A DNA stretch of 38,664 bases, taken from positions 207 through 38,870 of the forward strand of contig UEHQ01000023.1 in NCBI GenBank assembly GCA_900489925.1, given 5' to 3'. This DNA is from Hyphomicrobiales bacterium (lineage in GTDB: Bacteria > Pseudomonadota > Alphaproteobacteria > Rhizobiales > Rhizobiaceae). The translations under genes were made by a program, and so were the position numbers. Under the pieces are notes generated by a model. It ran no database searches. It saw nothing but the letters and a program-made list of their open reading frames with translations, and was not told the origin of the DNA. Position 1 is the first letter of the stretch. Each line of letters begins with the position of its first letter. Below are positions 25,214 through 31,769 of the stretch, piece by piece.

Positions 25214-25405
25214 ATGATCGATCTATTGAAGTTTTTCTTAAGCTCCGAAATCGTTGAGCCACCTTACGTCGCCAACCCGACGAAGGATCCGCTCACGCAT
25301 CCCGATGTCGCACGCATGTCCCTGACGGAACTCGCCGATCTGCCGTTCTTGCCACAACCACGAGCCCGCCCGGTTGAGCCACGCGTGAGCGATAGATGCG
25401 CCTGA
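25214..25405 (+). CDS. Small hypothetical protein
   Basis: This 63-residue ORF has a hydrophobic start (MIDLLKFFLSSE) and a proline-rich acidic tail with NPTKDPLTHPDVARMSLTEL and ADLPFLPQPRARP. GTGAGG lies just before the ATG, with short spacing. The composition is protein-like and the pattern reminds me of small conserved rhizobial proteins, but I cannot name a family. It fills most of an otherwise gene-free stretch (25097-25451). It could still be a chance ORF. Confidence 0.45.
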   Translation: MIDLLKFFLSSEIVEPPYVANPTKDPLTHPDVARMSLTELADLPFLPQPRARPVEPRVSDRCA

Positions 25406-25451
25406 TGGGCAGGATCTGCTAGTATCACCCGACACGGAGATCGGGTGGAAC

Positions 25452-25817
25452 ATGCAGGACAGTGTCGATGCCATCGTCAGCCGACTGTTGCGACTTGCTG
25501 CGGAAGCCGGTCTGCCGGGCATCGAGGAAAGCACATCCTATGGCAATCCGGCGCTCAAGGTCGGAGGTAAGTCGTTCGTGGCCGTGAAGAACGGCGACAC
25601 GATCGTCCTGTCGGTTCCCATCGACGACAAGGAGCGGCTGATCGAGATGGCGCCGGAGATCTACTATCAGACGCCGCATTACATTGGGTGGCCGCACCTG
25701 CCGGTCCGCATCGCCGCGATCGGGGATGCGGAACTGAAGGAAAGGCTGGTCAATGCCTGGCTTTTTCGCGCACCGAAGAAGCTCGCGTCCGCCTTCCGTT
25801 CCCAACTCCGGGATTAG
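25452..25817 (+). CDS. MmcQ/YjbR family protein
   Basis: This 121-residue protein has the MmcQ/YjbR signature: GIEESTSYGNPALKVGGKSF, a VLSVP strand, then YYQTPHYIGWPHLPVRI near residue 75. The fold is CyaY-like and DNA binding has been proposed for the family, but the role is unknown. The last codons overlap by 3 bp with the stop of the convergent GST gene. Confidence 0.88.
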   Translation: MQDSVDAIVSRLLRLAAEAGLPGIEESTSYGNPALKVGGKSFVAVKNGDTIVLSVPIDDKERLIEMAPEIYYQTPHYIGWPHLPVRIAAIGDAELKERLVNAWLFRAPKKLASAFRSQLRD

Positions 25818-26434
25818 GCGCGCTCACGCGCCAATGCTCGCTGGACCGCCGGACGATGGATCATGCGGGCATGGTGGTCCGATATGTTCGGGAATTGCGC
25901 CGGATCGACGCCGTCACCACGCAGCCATCCCGTCATCACGTAGAGATAGCCATCAGCGACGGAATAGTGATCGCCCATCACCCATGGTCCCGCCAGCATC
26001 TTTTCCTCGATCAGCGTAAAACTGTCGGCCATCGTTTCAGAGACCTTGGCCTTCATCGCTTCGATCGCCACCGGCTCGTCCGCCCAGCGGCTGGCGCGGC
26101 GGCCATGCGCGTGGTTCACATGCACGGTTGAGCAGAGGTAGTTGTTGAAGGACTGCAGGCGGGCAAATTCGAAAGTATCGTAGAGCGGAGCAAGCTTTGC
26201 CTCCGGCGCCAGGGCGGCGACGTAGGCCAGGATCGCCGGCGTCTCGGTGATGATCCCGCGCTCGGTTACCAGCGCGGGCACGCGCCCCTTGGGATTGATC
26301 GCCAGATACTCGGGAGAACGCTGCTCGGCCTCGCCGAAATTGACCCGCTTCGCCTCGAAGCGAAGGCCGGATTCCTCCAGGGCAATCAGGCTTGCCAGCG
26401 AACAACTACCCGGTGAGAAATACAATGTCAGCAT
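25814..26434 (-). CDS. Glutathione S-transferase (beta-like)
   Basis: This 206-residue GST begins LTLYFSPGSCSLASLIAL, with Ser9/Cys10-type residues as in bacterial beta-class enzymes. NPKGRVPALVTERG (cis-proline) and ITETPAILAYVA (glutathione gamma-glutamyl contact) follow, then a helical C-domain with MGDHYSVADGYLYVM. It is a cytosolic conjugating or thiol-handling enzyme. The start at 26434 places the first strand correctly; the longer ORF adds 99 residues of shadow sequence. Its stop overlaps that of the MmcQ gene on the other strand. Confidence 0.9.
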   Translation of the reverse strand: MLTLYFSPGSCSLASLIALEESGLRFEAKRVNFGEAEQRSPEYLAINPKGRVPALVTERGIITETPAILAYVAALAPEAKLAPLYDTFEFARLQSFNNYLCSTVHVNHAHGRRASRWADEPVAIEAMKAKVSETMADSFTLIEEKMLAGPWVMGDHYSVADGYLYVMTGWLRGDGVDPAQFPNISDHHARMIHRPAVQRALARERA

Positions 26435-26496
26435 GATCGAATCCCTCTTTTTCGGGAAGCATATAACGCTGACGCGCGAATGCAAAAGTGGGGAAG

Positions 26497-26518
26497 CGAG
26501 GCCGGAAAACCGGCCTCG
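26497..26518 (-). terminator. Terminator after the DUF4406 gene
   Basis: CGAGGCCGG (26497-26505), an AAAA loop and CCGGCCTCG (26510-26518) form a perfect 9-bp stem only 4 bp beyond the minus-strand stop codon. Downstream on that strand reads CTTCCCCACTTTT, a weak pyrimidine tract. Confidence 0.7.
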
Positions 26519-26522
26519 ACAA

Positions 26523-26888
26523 TCACGCCGCCTCGGCGCAGCCGGGCACGTCCTCGAGGCGGTACCAGACCGGAATGCCGCGTTCCCGGGCGATGCGAAC
26601 ATCGTTATCAGCGCCCTTGGAGTCGCCTTCCAGACGTAGCACGCCCTCGCAAAGCTGAAGCAAGCGCCCCGCAACGGGGTGAAAAATCTGCTCGTAGAGC
26701 TCGTCGCCGACCGCCTGGCCGCCGGCGGCATGCCACACCGGCAAGGCTACCCACTCGCCGATCATCGGCACATGGCCCGCGCGAAACAGGGCGTGCGACG
26801 GCGCTTCCAGACGCTTCAGATTGGCCGCCATCTTGGCCGGATCGTCACCGGTTCCCGAACGGTAAGGGCCTGCAATCAAAATCAACAT
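26523..26888 (-). CDS. DUF4406-like (nucleoside deoxyribosyltransferase-like fold) protein
   Basis: This 121-residue protein starts LILIAGPYRSGTGDDP, the nucleotide-binding-like opening of DUF4406/nucleoside 2-deoxyribosyltransferase-type folds. It ends with CEGVLRLEGDSKGADNDVRI followed by ARERGIPVW. AAGGAG lies 8 nt before the ATG. It is divergent from a DeoR-family regulator, the class that often controls sugar or nucleoside genes, which would suit a nucleoside-related role (inference). A strong hairpin follows the stop, so it is probably monocistronic. Confidence 0.75.
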   Translation of the reverse strand: MLILIAGPYRSGTGDDPAKMAANLKRLEAPSHALFRAGHVPMIGEWVALPVWHAAGGQAVGDELYEQIFHPVAGRLLQLCEGVLRLEGDSKGADNDVRIARERGIPVWYRLEDVPGCAEAA

Positions 26889-26935
26889 CGTTCATCTCCT
26901 TCATTCCCGGCGTCATGCACGGGATTGCGCGAAAA

Positions 26936-26972
26936 TGCATGAAATTTCTTGATTGTCGAATCTTTTCGTGCA
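26936..26972. promoter_or_regulatory. Inverted repeat between DUF4406 and DeoR genes
   Basis: TGCATGAAA (26936-26944) and TTTCGTGCA (26964-26972) form an imperfect inverted repeat with a 19-bp spacer. Extra GAAA/TTTC half-sites lie within and beside it. It sits in the divergent promoter region and could be the DeoR operator. Confidence 0.35.
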
Positions 26973-27006
26973 AACTCGTGATTATTCATTCAACTTCGTG
27001 AGCCCG

Positions 27007-27762
27007 ATGCTGACCTCGCAACGCAAATCCCTGATCCTCGACATTCTGCGCCGTGACGGCCAGGTCATTGCCAAGCAAGTCGCCGAGAGCCTCTCGCTGT
27101 CGGAAGACACCATCCGGCGGGACCTGCGGGAAATGGCCGCGGAGGGCCTGCTGAAGCGTGTTCACGGCGGCGCAACGCCTATCTCGCCGGAGCTGCCGGA
27201 TTTTTCGACGCGCAAGGACGTATCGCTGGAGGGCAAGCAGCGACTTGGCGCCAAGGCGGCGGACCTGATCAAGCCGGGCCAGATGATCTTTCTCGACGGC
27301 GGCACGACGACGGCGGAGGTGGTGCGGCACCTGCCGCGCAGCTTCGCCTTCACCATCGTCACACATAGCCCAACGATTGCGACGGAACTGGAGCACCATC
27401 CGACCGCCGAAGTGGTCCTGATCGGCGGCCGGCTCTACAAGCATTCCATGGTGGCAACGGGTGCTGTGGCGATGGCCGCGATCTCGCAGCTTCGCCCTGA
27501 CATCTTCTTCCTCGGCGTGACAGCCGCCCATCCGGTACACGGGCTTTCGACCGGCGATTTCGAGGAGGCGGCGATCAAGCGGCATATCGCGGGCTGCGCC
27601 GCCGATACCTATGTGCTGCTCACGGAAGACAAGCTCGATCGCGTTTCAGCCTGCCAGATTCTGCCTGTCTCTGGTGTATCTGGCCTGATCGTTCCGTCCG
27701 AAGTGAAGGAGGCGCAGCTAGCGCCCTATCGCGATCTCAATGCCGCGATCCTCGAAGCATGA
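27007..27762 (+). CDS. DeoR-family transcriptional regulator
   Basis: This 251-residue protein has the DeoR helix-turn-helix (QVIAKQVAESLSLSEDTIRR then DLREMAAEGLLKRVHGG, residues about 18-55) and a sugar-phosphate-sensing C-domain with FLDGGTTTAEVV, IVTHSPTIATEL and DIFFLGVTAAHPVHGLSTGD. Members respond to phosphorylated sugars or related metabolites. The start at 27007 gives the usual N-terminus LTSQRKSLILDIL; the ORF extends 18 codons further upstream with no family support. The divergent DUF4406 gene is the nearest candidate target. The 3' end overlaps the convergent membrane protein gene by 26 bp. Confidence 0.9.
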   Translation: MLTSQRKSLILDILRRDGQVIAKQVAESLSLSEDTIRRDLREMAAEGLLKRVHGGATPISPELPDFSTRKDVSLEGKQRLGAKAADLIKPGQMIFLDGGTTTAEVVRHLPRSFAFTIVTHSPTIATELEHHPTAEVVLIGGRLYKHSMVATGAVAMAAISQLRPDIFFLGVTAAHPVHGLSTGDFEEAAIKRHIAGCAADTYVLLTEDKLDRVSACQILPVSGVSGLIVPSEVKEAQLAPYRDLNAAILEA

Positions 27763-28486
27763 AGGGTGCTGCAAGACGCGCCTTCAGCTCCTCAAGGTTC
27801 TGCGGCAACAGACTCGCCGCAAGGCCAAGCACGAACACGCCAAGGGCAAGGAATGCCAGCGCTTCACTTTCACGGCCGAGCGTAAGCACATCGCGAAGAT
27901 GCGGCTGGAAAGCGGCGATCGCTGCCGCCAGCGCAGGATCATCCAGCAGGCGCCCTGGAATTCTGGCAAAGGCCGGCGCCTGGGAGAAGGCATACAGTGC
28001 GCCGTAGCCGGCAGACAAACCTATCGCCACCCGCAGCGGGCGCCATGACCCGAGTGGCCGCGCACCGCTCTCCTCGAAGGCAAGGCTGAGATAAAGACAG
28101 AAAGTCACGAGGAAGAGGAAGGCAACGGGAAGCCCCTCGAGCACCGCCTCGGCCTTGAGCTGGCCCGTCCAACCGTTGGCAAGCAACAGCGGGAATGGCG
28201 CCGACGCGACGAACCAGATGGCCATGATCGGCACCCAGATCCAGCGGAGGGAAATGTAGTGGATGCGGGCGAAGGTCACGACGAGAATGATGCCGCCCGC
28301 GAGATAGACGCCGGACGGTTTCATCGAGCCGGACATGGTGAGGATGATCGGCCCGCAGGAGCCGGCGACACGCGCGCAACCCGATGACGCGACCGTCGCC
28401 CACGTCACGTAGTCGAAACACATCGTAAAGAACAGGAAGACCGCGATTGCGATCAGCATCCACCAAAGATAGCGGCCTGCAAACAT
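27737..28486 (-). CDS. Unrecognised six-helix membrane protein
   Basis: This 249-residue protein has about six hydrophobic segments (near residues 8-28, 60-78, 82-102, 117-137, 150-168 and 212-232). A cysteine pair lies in SSGCARVAGSCGP on what should be the first extracytoplasmic loop, followed by TMSGSMKPSGVYLAGG. I do not recognise the family. It overlaps the end of the convergent DeoR gene by 26 bp. An inverted repeat TGCGAAAC/GTTTCGCA lies upstream of its start. It is likely real, since the hydrophobic pattern is continuous. Confidence 0.7.
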   Translation of the reverse strand: MFAGRYLWWMLIAIAVFLFFTMCFDYVTWATVASSGCARVAGSCGPIILTMSGSMKPSGVYLAGGIILVVTFARIHYISLRWIWVPIMAIWFVASAPFPLLLANGWTGQLKAEAVLEGLPVAFLFLVTFCLYLSLAFEESGARPLGSWRPLRVAIGLSAGYGALYAFSQAPAFARIPGRLLDDPALAAAIAAFQPHLRDVLTLGRESEALAFLALGVFVLGLAASLLPQNLEELKARLAAPFMLRGSRH

Positions 28487-28535
28487 ATCCTGCCCTCATG
28501 GCGTTCGATTTACATAGCCAAGAGTAGCTTAAAGC

Positions 28536-28574
28536 TGCGAAACCGCATCCGTTCTCGCAGGCTGTAGTTTCGCA
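28536..28574. promoter_or_regulatory. Perfect inverted repeat upstream of the membrane protein gene
   Basis: TGCGAAAC (28536-28543) and GTTTCGCA (28567-28574) are exact inverted copies 31 bp apart, centre to centre, or about three helical turns. The repeat lies 50-88 bp before the ATG of the membrane protein and downstream of the asparaginase stop. It is probably an operator or activator site for an unknown protein. Confidence 0.4.
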
Positions 28575-28626
28575 TACATTAGTTATTTCTGCTTTGCGCC
28601 GGTCGGGTGTTCCGTTCCGGAACGCT

Positions 28627-29634
28627 TTACACTGTCAGCGCATCCACCGCGCGAATGTCGCCCACGTGGATGCCGTTCCAATTGTGCATACTCACCGTCG
28701 CCATGGCCACAAGGGCGGCCCGGACGGGTTCATCCTTCACGAAGAATCGGCTGAGTGTGGCCGCGACCATCGCTTCGGCGGCGCGAGAATGTCCGTCATC
28801 GCACTTGAGCGCGATCGCAATCCCCTGCTCCGGCACCGCTGCGCAGAACACCCCTTCGGCACCGGTCTTTGCAAAGATCCTGCCCGGCGCGATCTGCATC
28901 AACGCCGTGCACGCCCGGCCGGTCCCCGCCACGTAGAAGGGCTCCGCCATGCAAGCATCCAGCAGGCGCCGCGAGGCCTTGGCGCGGAGCGGTTCGAGGC
29001 CCACTCCGGTTGTCATGCGCGCGAAGCCATGCGCGAGGCCACGCAACGGCACCGCGTAAGTCGGGATCGAGCAGCCGTCGGTGCCGCAATTGTCGCGTCC
29101 GAGCACGGCGCCCGTCAGGCTTTGCATCGTTGCGCGGATCTCCTGCTGCAGCGGATGATCGTAGCCGACGTAACCCTTGGGATCGATGTCCTGATGGCAG
29201 CAGGCACAGACGAAACCGGCATGCTTGCCCGAGCAGTTGTTATGAAGAGCCGTCGGCTTCTCCATGGTGCGCGCCTGGTGGATCAGCACCCGCTGGCTGG
29301 AGGACCAGTGCGCGCCGCACTCCAGCGTCTCCACGTCCCGACCGGCCTGCGCCAGCATCGCGGCGGCAAGGGCGACATGCTCGTCTTCGCCATTGTGCGA
29401 GGAGCAGGCGAGCGCCAGTTCCTTGTTGCCAAAACCGTAGGCGTCCGCCGCACCGCTTTCGATCAGCGGCAGAGCCTGCATGGCCTTGCAGGCGGAACGC
29501 GGAAACACGCCCGCGTCGATATCGCCAACGGCAAAGACCACCTTTCCATCACCATCGACGGCAACGATCGCCCCGCGATGCCGGCTCTCCACGAGAGCGC
29601 CACGGGTAACTTCGACGGTAACGGGATTGGTCAT
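28627..29634 (-). CDS. L-asparaginase, Rhizobium etli type (thermolabile/inducible class)
   Basis: This 335-residue enzyme has the motifs of the R. etli class-3 asparaginases: PRSACKAMQ (Ser47 and Lys50), NNCSGKHAGF (Cys134 and Lys137) and DNCGTDGCSIP (Cys183 and Cys188). These correspond to the Ser-Lys pairs and zinc-binding cysteines described for ReAV, within one residue in numbering. It hydrolyses L-asparagine to aspartate and ammonia in the cytoplasm. The start at 29634 gives the usual N-terminus TNPVTVEVTRGALVESRHRG. The longer ORF adds 37 residues with no family character. It is divergent from an MFS transporter. Confidence 0.93.
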   Translation of the reverse strand: MTNPVTVEVTRGALVESRHRGAIVAVDGDGKVVFAVGDIDAGVFPRSACKAMQALPLIESGAADAYGFGNKELALACSSHNGEDEHVALAAAMLAQAGRDVETLECGAHWSSSQRVLIHQARTMEKPTALHNNCSGKHAGFVCACCHQDIDPKGYVGYDHPLQQEIRATMQSLTGAVLGRDNCGTDGCSIPTYAVPLRGLAHGFARMTTGVGLEPLRAKASRRLLDACMAEPFYVAGTGRACTALMQIAPGRIFAKTGAEGVFCAAVPEQGIAIALKCDDGHSRAAEAMVAATLSRFFVKDEPVRAALVAMATVSMHNWNGIHVGDIRAVDALTV

Positions 29635-29650
29635 GGGAAGAATCCGGATT

Positions 29651-29679
29651 GATTGGACGGTGCTCAGGCATAGCCAATC
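29651..29679. promoter_or_regulatory. Inverted repeat between asparaginase and MFS genes
   Basis: GATTGG (29651-29656) and CCAATC (29674-29679) are inverted copies with a 17-bp spacer, just upstream of the asparaginase start. A second one, GCCACG/CGTGGC, lies at 29716-29738. Either could be a regulator site for the 200-bp divergent region; neither is assigned. Confidence 0.3.
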
Positions 29680-29834
29680 GCATCGACAATGCAAACCGCA
29701 TTTCGACAATCGCTGCCACGCGTCGCCGGCACGTGGCGCGACCATTCATCACAGCATTTGACGTGCCCTATCAAAAACTCTGGTTGGGCAAGCTGGCCGC
29801 ATCGGTCTAAAGCTTGGGCATCGGGAACCACGCC

Positions 29835-31049
29835 ATGCCATCTGCTTTTTCTTCCATCATCCGCGATGTCCGAATTCGCGTTCCAACGCTGACGCTCATT
29901 GCGCTGGCCTTCACCTATGCCTCCACGATGCCGTATCAGTCGATCATCGGCATCAACGAACTCGGCATGTCGGACCGCGCCTATTCCGGCTTGATCTTTA
30001 TCGCGGCGCTAGTCAACGTCGCCACCAGCCTGACGCTCGGCATCTGGTCGGACAAGCTGAGCGATCGCCGGCCGCTGGTTCTGGCACTTTCCGTCAGCGG
30101 CATGCTCGGCTTCGGAATGATCTACGAGTTTCGCACGACAGCGGTGTTCATGATCGCCATGCTGGTGTTCATCCCGATCATCAATTCGACATACTCGATC
30201 CTGTTTGCCAGCATCCGTGCAACGACGAACACGATGGACCGTGGAAGAGCCGCCGCCATCACCTCTACCGTGCGAGCCCTGTTTTCAGGTTCCTGGGCGC
30301 TGGCGCCGGGGCTGATCGGCCTTTACCTGATGCACTCGCAGTCGATGATGCCGGCTTATGGCATTGCCGGCATAGCAAGCCTTACCTGCTTCTGCCTGTA
30401 CCTGTTTCTCGCCAGGCCGGCCCCAAAGCGCGAGGAGCCAACAACGCAGCATATCGGCTTCTTCTCGTCGCTCGGCAGGATCTTTTCGCCCCATGTCGCG
30501 GTGCGGGTCGGCATGATGGCATTGCTGCTGGGGCTGCAGCGCGTGAACAGCGTGATATCGCCGCTCGTCATCACCCATGCGGCGGGTGGAACGGTGGTCG
30601 ATGTCGGCTTCATGGCCGGGCTCGTCGCCTTCCTGGAAATGCCGTTCATGATGATGTGGGGCGCATTGCAACGGCGGTTTCGCAGCGTTCACGTGCTTGC
30701 CGTGGGGGCGGCGATCTATTGCCTCTATTTGACGCTGCTCGGCTTTGTCTGGGCGCCATGGCAGATCTATTCGCTCGTGCTCATCAACGCCTGCGGTGCT
30801 GCGGCGATCCTCAGCGTTCCGATCACCTACATGCAGGATCTGATCGCCGATCGCCCTGGCCTCGGCAGTTCACTGATTTCGGTCAACACCTTCATCGCCA
30901 ATGGTGTGAGCGCATCCATTTTCGCGGCAGGCACCGCGTTCACCGATTATTCCGGCACGGCGCTGGTTTCGGCGGGGATAGGCATCGTCTCGGTCTGCCT
31001 GCTGCTCTTCATCGAGCGCGACCGGCAGCCGGCCGGGCAACCCGCCTAG
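29835..31049 (+). CDS. MFS transporter, sugar-efflux (Set) type
   Basis: This 404-residue inner-membrane protein has about 12 transmembrane segments. The loop between helices 2 and 3 reads GIWSDKLSDRRPLVL, a form of the MFS motif A, and the layout with MDRGRAAAITSTVRALFSGSW in the middle matches the SetA/SetB sugar efflux group. The substrate is unknown. GGGAA lies 8 nt before the ATG at 29835; an upstream in-frame TTG at 29814 is less likely. Its stop overlaps by 4 bp that of the convergent SufR-like regulator. Confidence 0.85.
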   Translation: MPSAFSSIIRDVRIRVPTLTLIALAFTYASTMPYQSIIGINELGMSDRAYSGLIFIAALVNVATSLTLGIWSDKLSDRRPLVLALSVSGMLGFGMIYEFRTTAVFMIAMLVFIPIINSTYSILFASIRATTNTMDRGRAAAITSTVRALFSGSWALAPGLIGLYLMHSQSMMPAYGIAGIASLTCFCLYLFLARPAPKREEPTTQHIGFFSSLGRIFSPHVAVRVGMMALLLGLQRVNSVISPLVITHAAGGTVVDVGFMAGLVAFLEMPFMMMWGALQRRFRSVHVLAVGAAIYCLYLTLLGFVWAPWQIYSLVLINACGAAAILSVPITYMQDLIADRPGLGSSLISVNTFIANGVSASIFAAGTAFTDYSGTALVSAGIGIVSVCLLLFIERDRQPAGQPA

Positions 31050-31666
31050 AGCGGGTTGATCCGATAGGCGCAGCGGCGGGCGCCATGCAAGATATGCTCC
31101 TCGCGCTCCACCTTCGCGTCGAGGACTGTGCGAAACACATCGAGTTCCGAGCGGCAAAAGCCGGCGCAGGCGGTCGCCGCGGCACAGATCGGGCAATGGT
31201 TTTCCACGAGCAGCATCGATCCGTCAGCGTCCTCCCAGCTATCGGCCATGTAGCCTTCGCCGGTACGAACCGCTGCGAGTTGACGCACGCGGCTAACGAG
31301 ATCCGGAGCGCGGATCTCTTCGCGGTAACGGGCCAGCGTTTCCGTCTCGCGCGCGGCAATGATCGTATCCAGGGCCGGCCGGCCCAACTCAGCGACCAGT
31401 GTCGTCAGGATGCTGCTGGTGAGTTCGGCGTGGCCATCCGGGAAGGTGTTGTTTCCGGCAGCGGTCAGATGCCAGAGCTGCGGCGGTCGTCCTCGGCCGG
31501 GCGCGGTCTCGCTGATGGCTTCCACCAGCCCCTCTTCCGCCATACGGGTGAGCTGCTGGCGCGCGGCCTCCGACGAAATGCCCAGCGTAGCGCCAATGGC
31601 GGAGGCAAGCTGTGGCCCTTCCGTCTTGATCAGCAACAGGATTCTGCTGGCAGGCGACTGGCGCAT
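31046..31666 (-). CDS. SufR-like/COG2345 regulator with Fe-S-type cysteine cluster
   Basis: This 206-residue protein has an N-terminal winged helix (SEAARQQLTRMAEEGLVEA and GRGRPPQLWHLTAAG, residues 15-75) and a C-terminal domain carrying Cys158, Cys161, Cys167, Cys171 and Cys199, in HCPICAAATACAGFC and GARRCAYRI. SufR proteins of cyanobacteria use a similar C-terminal cysteine set to bind an iron-sulfur cluster and repress targets. Here the cluster is inferred. It is divergent from an MFS transporter, with two repeated inverted repeats in between, one over its own -35 box, so autoregulation and control of the transporter are likely. The 3' end overlaps the other MFS gene by 4 bp. Confidence 0.82.
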   Translation of the reverse strand: MRQSPASRILLLIKTEGPQLASAIGATLGISSEAARQQLTRMAEEGLVEAISETAPGRGRPPQLWHLTAAGNNTFPDGHAELTSSILTTLVAELGRPALDTIIAARETETLARYREEIRAPDLVSRVRQLAAVRTGEGYMADSWEDADGSMLLVENHCPICAAATACAGFCRSELDVFRTVLDAKVEREEHILHGARRCAYRINPL

Positions 31667-31675
31667 TTATTTTTC

Positions 31676-31689
31676 CAAGTTTCTACTTG
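31676..31689. promoter_or_regulatory. Operator copy 1 of the SufR-like regulator
   Basis: CAAGT-TTCT-ACTTG is a perfect 5-bp inverted repeat preceded by TTTTTCC. The same unit recurs exactly 42 bp away at 31718-31731. It lies between the regulator's -10 box and its ATG. Confidence 0.6.
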
Positions 31690-31691
31690 CT

Positions 31692-31720
31692 TTAATAGCA
31701 TGCTCGTGCAATTTTTCCAA
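31692..31720 (-). promoter_or_regulatory. Promoter of the SufR-like regulator
   Basis: On the minus strand TTGGAA (31720-31715), a 17-nt spacer and TATTAA (31697-31692) fit a housekeeping promoter. Operator copy 2 covers its -35 box, and operator copy 1 follows the -10 box. Confidence 0.5.
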
Positions 31721-31731
31721 GCAATAACTTG
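31718..31731. promoter_or_regulatory. Operator copy 2 of the SufR-like regulator
   Basis: CAAG-CAATAA-CTTG is an inverted repeat preceded by TTTTTCC. With copy 1 it forms a direct repeat of TTTTTCCAAG-N5-ACTTG with a 42-bp period. Confidence 0.6.
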
Positions 31732-31769
31732 TAAAAAGAAAATTCCCCGGAAACACCAAGGCATACGCA

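Noticed and set aside
28594..29652. Plus-strand 352-codon ORF
   Set aside because: Antisense to the asparaginase gene, which carries all catalytic motifs.
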